Shown here in pieces: positions 62,393 through 64,000 of a DNA stretch of 64,000 nt. Under the pieces are notes generated by a model that was not told the origin of the DNA, searched no databases, and worked only from the letters and a program-made list of their open reading frames with translations. A program made the translations under genes and the position numbers. The stretch spans positions 434,001-498,000 of the forward strand of contig NZ_WOFU01000002.1 in assembly GCF_016879755.1 (NCBI RefSeq), read 5' to 3'. The DNA comes from Bacillus sp. B15-48 (GTDB lineage: Bacteria > Bacillota > Bacilli > Bacillales > Cytobacillaceae). The first letter of the stretch is position 1, and each line of letters opens with the position of its first letter.

Positions 62393-62481
62393 CCTCTCAC
62401 CTCTGGATAAGAAGTTTCTTTCATTCTTTTTATTATTAGTATGCAATATCTTTCACACCGATGCCAGTATTAAATAAAACC

Positions 62482-62509
62482 TTGACAATTTACAGCAATG
62501 TTTTATGCT
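62482..62509 (+). promoter_or_regulatory. Sigma-A promoter of yqzF
   Basis: TTGACA at 62482-62487, a 16-base spacer and TATGCT at 62504-62509, 37 bases before the yqzF ATG. Confidence 0.6.
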
Positions 62510-62545
62510 TTAAACAGAGAATAATATCTATTGAAGGGATTTAAT

Positions 62546-62797
62546 ATGAAACGGATCATTGCGCTCAGCATATTAGTAATACCCGGGGTATTTGCAGGAT
62601 ACGGTGTAAAACTTATGCGTGACATGGCATTTGGGATTTTACAGCCGCCTATTCCTTTTCTATGGCTTCAATTTCTCGTTGGGTTACTATTGTTCCTCGC
62701 TGGAGTTGGATTTATTGCAGGTTTTATTCTTCACCGTGACCGCAAAAAAAATAAAGTTCAAGCACGCTTTCAAATTCCGACCAGTAAAGAAGAATAA
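62546..62797 (+). CDS. yqzF: DUF2627 membrane protein YqzF
   Basis: An 83-aa protein with two membrane segments (IIALSILVIPGVFAGYGVKL and FLWLQFLVGLLLFLAGVGFI) and a basic tail HRDRKKNKVQARF, matching YqzF. The ATG after GAAGGG is used; the frame is also open five codons upstream from a TTG in the binding site. Function unknown. It lies between yqiK and bkdR on the plus strand, and ends at a terminator shared with yqiK. Confidence 0.85.
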   Translation: MKRIIALSILVIPGVFAGYGVKLMRDMAFGILQPPIPFLWLQFLVGLLLFLAGVGFIAGFILHRDRKKNKVQARFQIPTSKEE

Positions 62798-62826
62798 AAG
62801 CCGTGAAAGAATCACGGCTTTTTCTT
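62796..62826. terminator. Terminator between convergent yqzF and yqiK
   Basis: AAGCCGTGA and TCACGGCTT form a 9-bp stem with a 5-base loop followed by TTTC on the plus strand; overlaps the yqiK stop. Confidence 0.88.
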
Positions 62827-63558
62827 CAGGATCTCTGTCCTCAGCTTCACTGCTCTTGCAGGAAAATCAGTTATAATTGCGGTACATCCACTTATTATCA
62901 ACCTTTCCATATCTTTTTCTTTATTTACAGTATAAGGACGAATAGCTATCTTTTGCTCAAGAGATTTTTTTATAATCTCATCATGAGCAGCAATGTATAT
63001 AGGATGAAATCCCTTCGCCTGTATTGATTGCGCATAAACCCAAGGCATATATAGACCTACTGGTAATATTGGAGCTGTCTCGATTCCACGATCGAGCCTT
63101 TTTACATAAACTAAACTGTAATGATTAAAAGAAGAGATGATTACTCGATCCCTCACCCCATACTCATCAATTAGCGAAAACACTTTCTCTTCCATTCCAT
63201 GATAAGCGACGCGGTTATTTTTTAACTCAACATTACAAATCAAGTTGGTTGTTGAAAGCCATTCAAAAACTTCCTTCAGAAAAGGGATGGGTTCCTTCTT
63301 TCCAAATCTTAGTTTTTTATTATGTAGGCTCGCATCCAACTTTCTAATTTCTTTTGCTGTATAATCTTTAACATAACCGTTTCCTCCTGTTGTTCTGTCA
63401 ACTTTTTCATCGTGAATGACAACAATTTCGCCATCCTTCGTCATTTGTACATCTAACTCTAATCCATCTGCGCTTACTCTTTCTGCTTCAATAAATGCCT
63501 TCATTGTATTCTCAGGATATTTCCCAGAATAACCTCGATGGGCAAATATTTCCGTCAA
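62812..63558 (-). CDS. yqiK: Glycerophosphodiester phosphodiesterase YqiK
   Basis: GDPD-family TIM-barrel phosphodiesterase, 248 aa. FAHRGYSGKYPENTMKAF carries the catalytic His and Arg, GLELDVQMTKDGEIVVIHDE the metal-binding Glu/Asp and second His, and NVELKN the further Glu. No signal peptide, so probably cytoplasmic, unlike GlpQ. It hydrolyses glycerophosphodiesters to glycerol-3-phosphate. Lies between spo0A and bkdR as in B. subtilis. Confidence 0.9.
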   Translation of the reverse strand: MTEIFAHRGYSGKYPENTMKAFIEAERVSADGLELDVQMTKDGEIVVIHDEKVDRTTGGNGYVKDYTAKEIRKLDASLHNKKLRFGKKEPIPFLKEVFEWLSTTNLICNVELKNNRVAYHGMEEKVFSLIDEYGVRDRVIISSFNHYSLVYVKRLDRGIETAPILPVGLYMPWVYAQSIQAKGFHPIYIAAHDEIIKKSLEQKIAIRPYTVNKEKDMERLIISGCTAIITDFPARAVKLRTEILKKKP

Positions 63559-63603
63559 TATTAATCACTTCCTTATTTAAGCCTCTGTATGTTTTTAAAA
63601 TTA

Positions 63604-63640
63604 AAAAACACCCTTCTGCCATTAAATGAAGGATGTTTTA
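63604..63640 (-). terminator. Rho-independent terminator after spo0A
   Basis: Minus-strand AAACATCCTTC and GAAGGGTGTTT pair over 11 bp (one G-T) with a roughly 11-base loop, followed by TTTAATTTT. About 35 bases past the spo0A stop. Confidence 0.85.
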
Positions 63641-63675
63641 CTAATTATATGAATATGGACCTTATATTATTTCCT

Positions 63676-64000
63676 TTATGATGCTCTATGTTCCAATCTT
63701 AATTTATCCGCAACCATCGCGATGAACTCAGAGTTCGTTGGTTTTGCCTTTGTCATACTTACTGTATAGCCAAATAACGAGGAGGTCGATTCAATATTCC
63801 CTCTGCTCCAAGCCACTTCAATCGCATGACGAATTGCACGTTCCACCCGACTGGCAGTAGTATTATACTTCTTCGCAATGTCAGGATAAAGAACTTTCGT
63901 GATTGAACCGAGCAGTTCAATATCATTATAAACCATTGAAATGGCTTCTCGAAGATAGAGATACCCTTTAATATGAGCTGGCACACCAATTTCATGGATG
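63676..64000 (-). CDS. spo0A: Spo0A C-terminal DNA-binding domain (partial)
   Basis: The last roughly 108 codons of the sporulation master regulator; the gene runs off the right edge. The sequence matches the conserved Spo0A effector domain: [20 protein letters not shown], the recognition-helix region [20 protein letters not shown], and the C-terminal [20 protein letters not shown]. The receiver domain is outside the window. Spo0A directly controls spoIIA, whose promoter with a Spo0A box is in this same window. Confidence 0.97.
   Translation of the reverse strand, partial: IHEIGVPAHIKGYLYLREAISMVYNDIELLGSITKVLYPDIAKKYNTTASRVERAIRHAIEVAWSRGNIESTSSLFGYTVSMTKAKPTNSEFIAMVADKLRLEHRAS

Overview
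This window is chromosomal DNA from an endospore-forming Bacillaceae bacterium (Bacillus sensu lato). It is AT-rich, and the gene order largely follows the resA-to-spo0A segment of Bacillus subtilis, with most genes on the minus strand. It contains no rRNA, tRNA, CRISPR array, prophage or intact insertion sequence. The ends cut resA (left) and spo0A (right).

From left to right, 1-9 kb holds resA (partial), rluB, spmB, spmA, dacB, ypuI, an unrecognised 140-aa gene, scpB/scpA, ypuF, an orphan ribT and lysA. From 9 to 22.6 kb lies a sporulation and nucleoside block: spoVAF, spoVAB, spoVAA, then the spoIIA operon (spoIIAA-spoIIAB-sigF) behind dacF, then pdp, punA, deoB, xerD, yqzK, fur, spoIIM, an EndoQ-like nuclease and nudF. 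From 22.7 to 28 kb are mciZ (FtsZ inhibitor peptide), yqkF, yqkE, a 44-aa gene with a close match to a sigma-G promoter, yqkD, yqkB, a CDGSH protein and the SOS gene pair yqjX/polY2.

The 28.4-34.7 kb stretch is an accessory-looking island. Five consecutive minus-strand genes encode ATP-grasp ligases (four YheC/YheD-type, one amino-acid-ligase type). They flank a divergent CotY/CotZ coat protein that has a sigma-K-like promoter. This is the best candidate in the window for an undescribed system, plausibly peptide-type modification of a spore surface component. It is followed by yqjQ/yqjP, proI (with a terminator hairpin in its leader), rnz, zwf, gndA and yqjE.

The right third is a carbon catabolism block. 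A sigma-54-controlled bkd operon (bcd-buk-lpdV-bkdAA-bkdAB-bkdB, activator BkdR) degrades branched-chain amino acids. Directly downstream is a mutA-mutB-meaB module, and further on are mce and a carboxyltransferase gene; together they would turn propionyl-CoA into succinyl-CoA. brxB, yqjA, an L,D-transpeptidase and Prli42 lie between. yqzF, yqiK and the 3' end of spo0A close the window.

Two absences from well-known operons stand out. The spoVA operon lacks spoVAC, spoVAD and spoVAE between spoVAB and spoVAF, and the bkd operon lacks ptb between bkdR and bcd. Gene assignments rest on recalled family resemblance and visible motifs; no database search was run. Where an upstream reading-frame extension conflicts with the ribosome binding site or family length, I give the later start.
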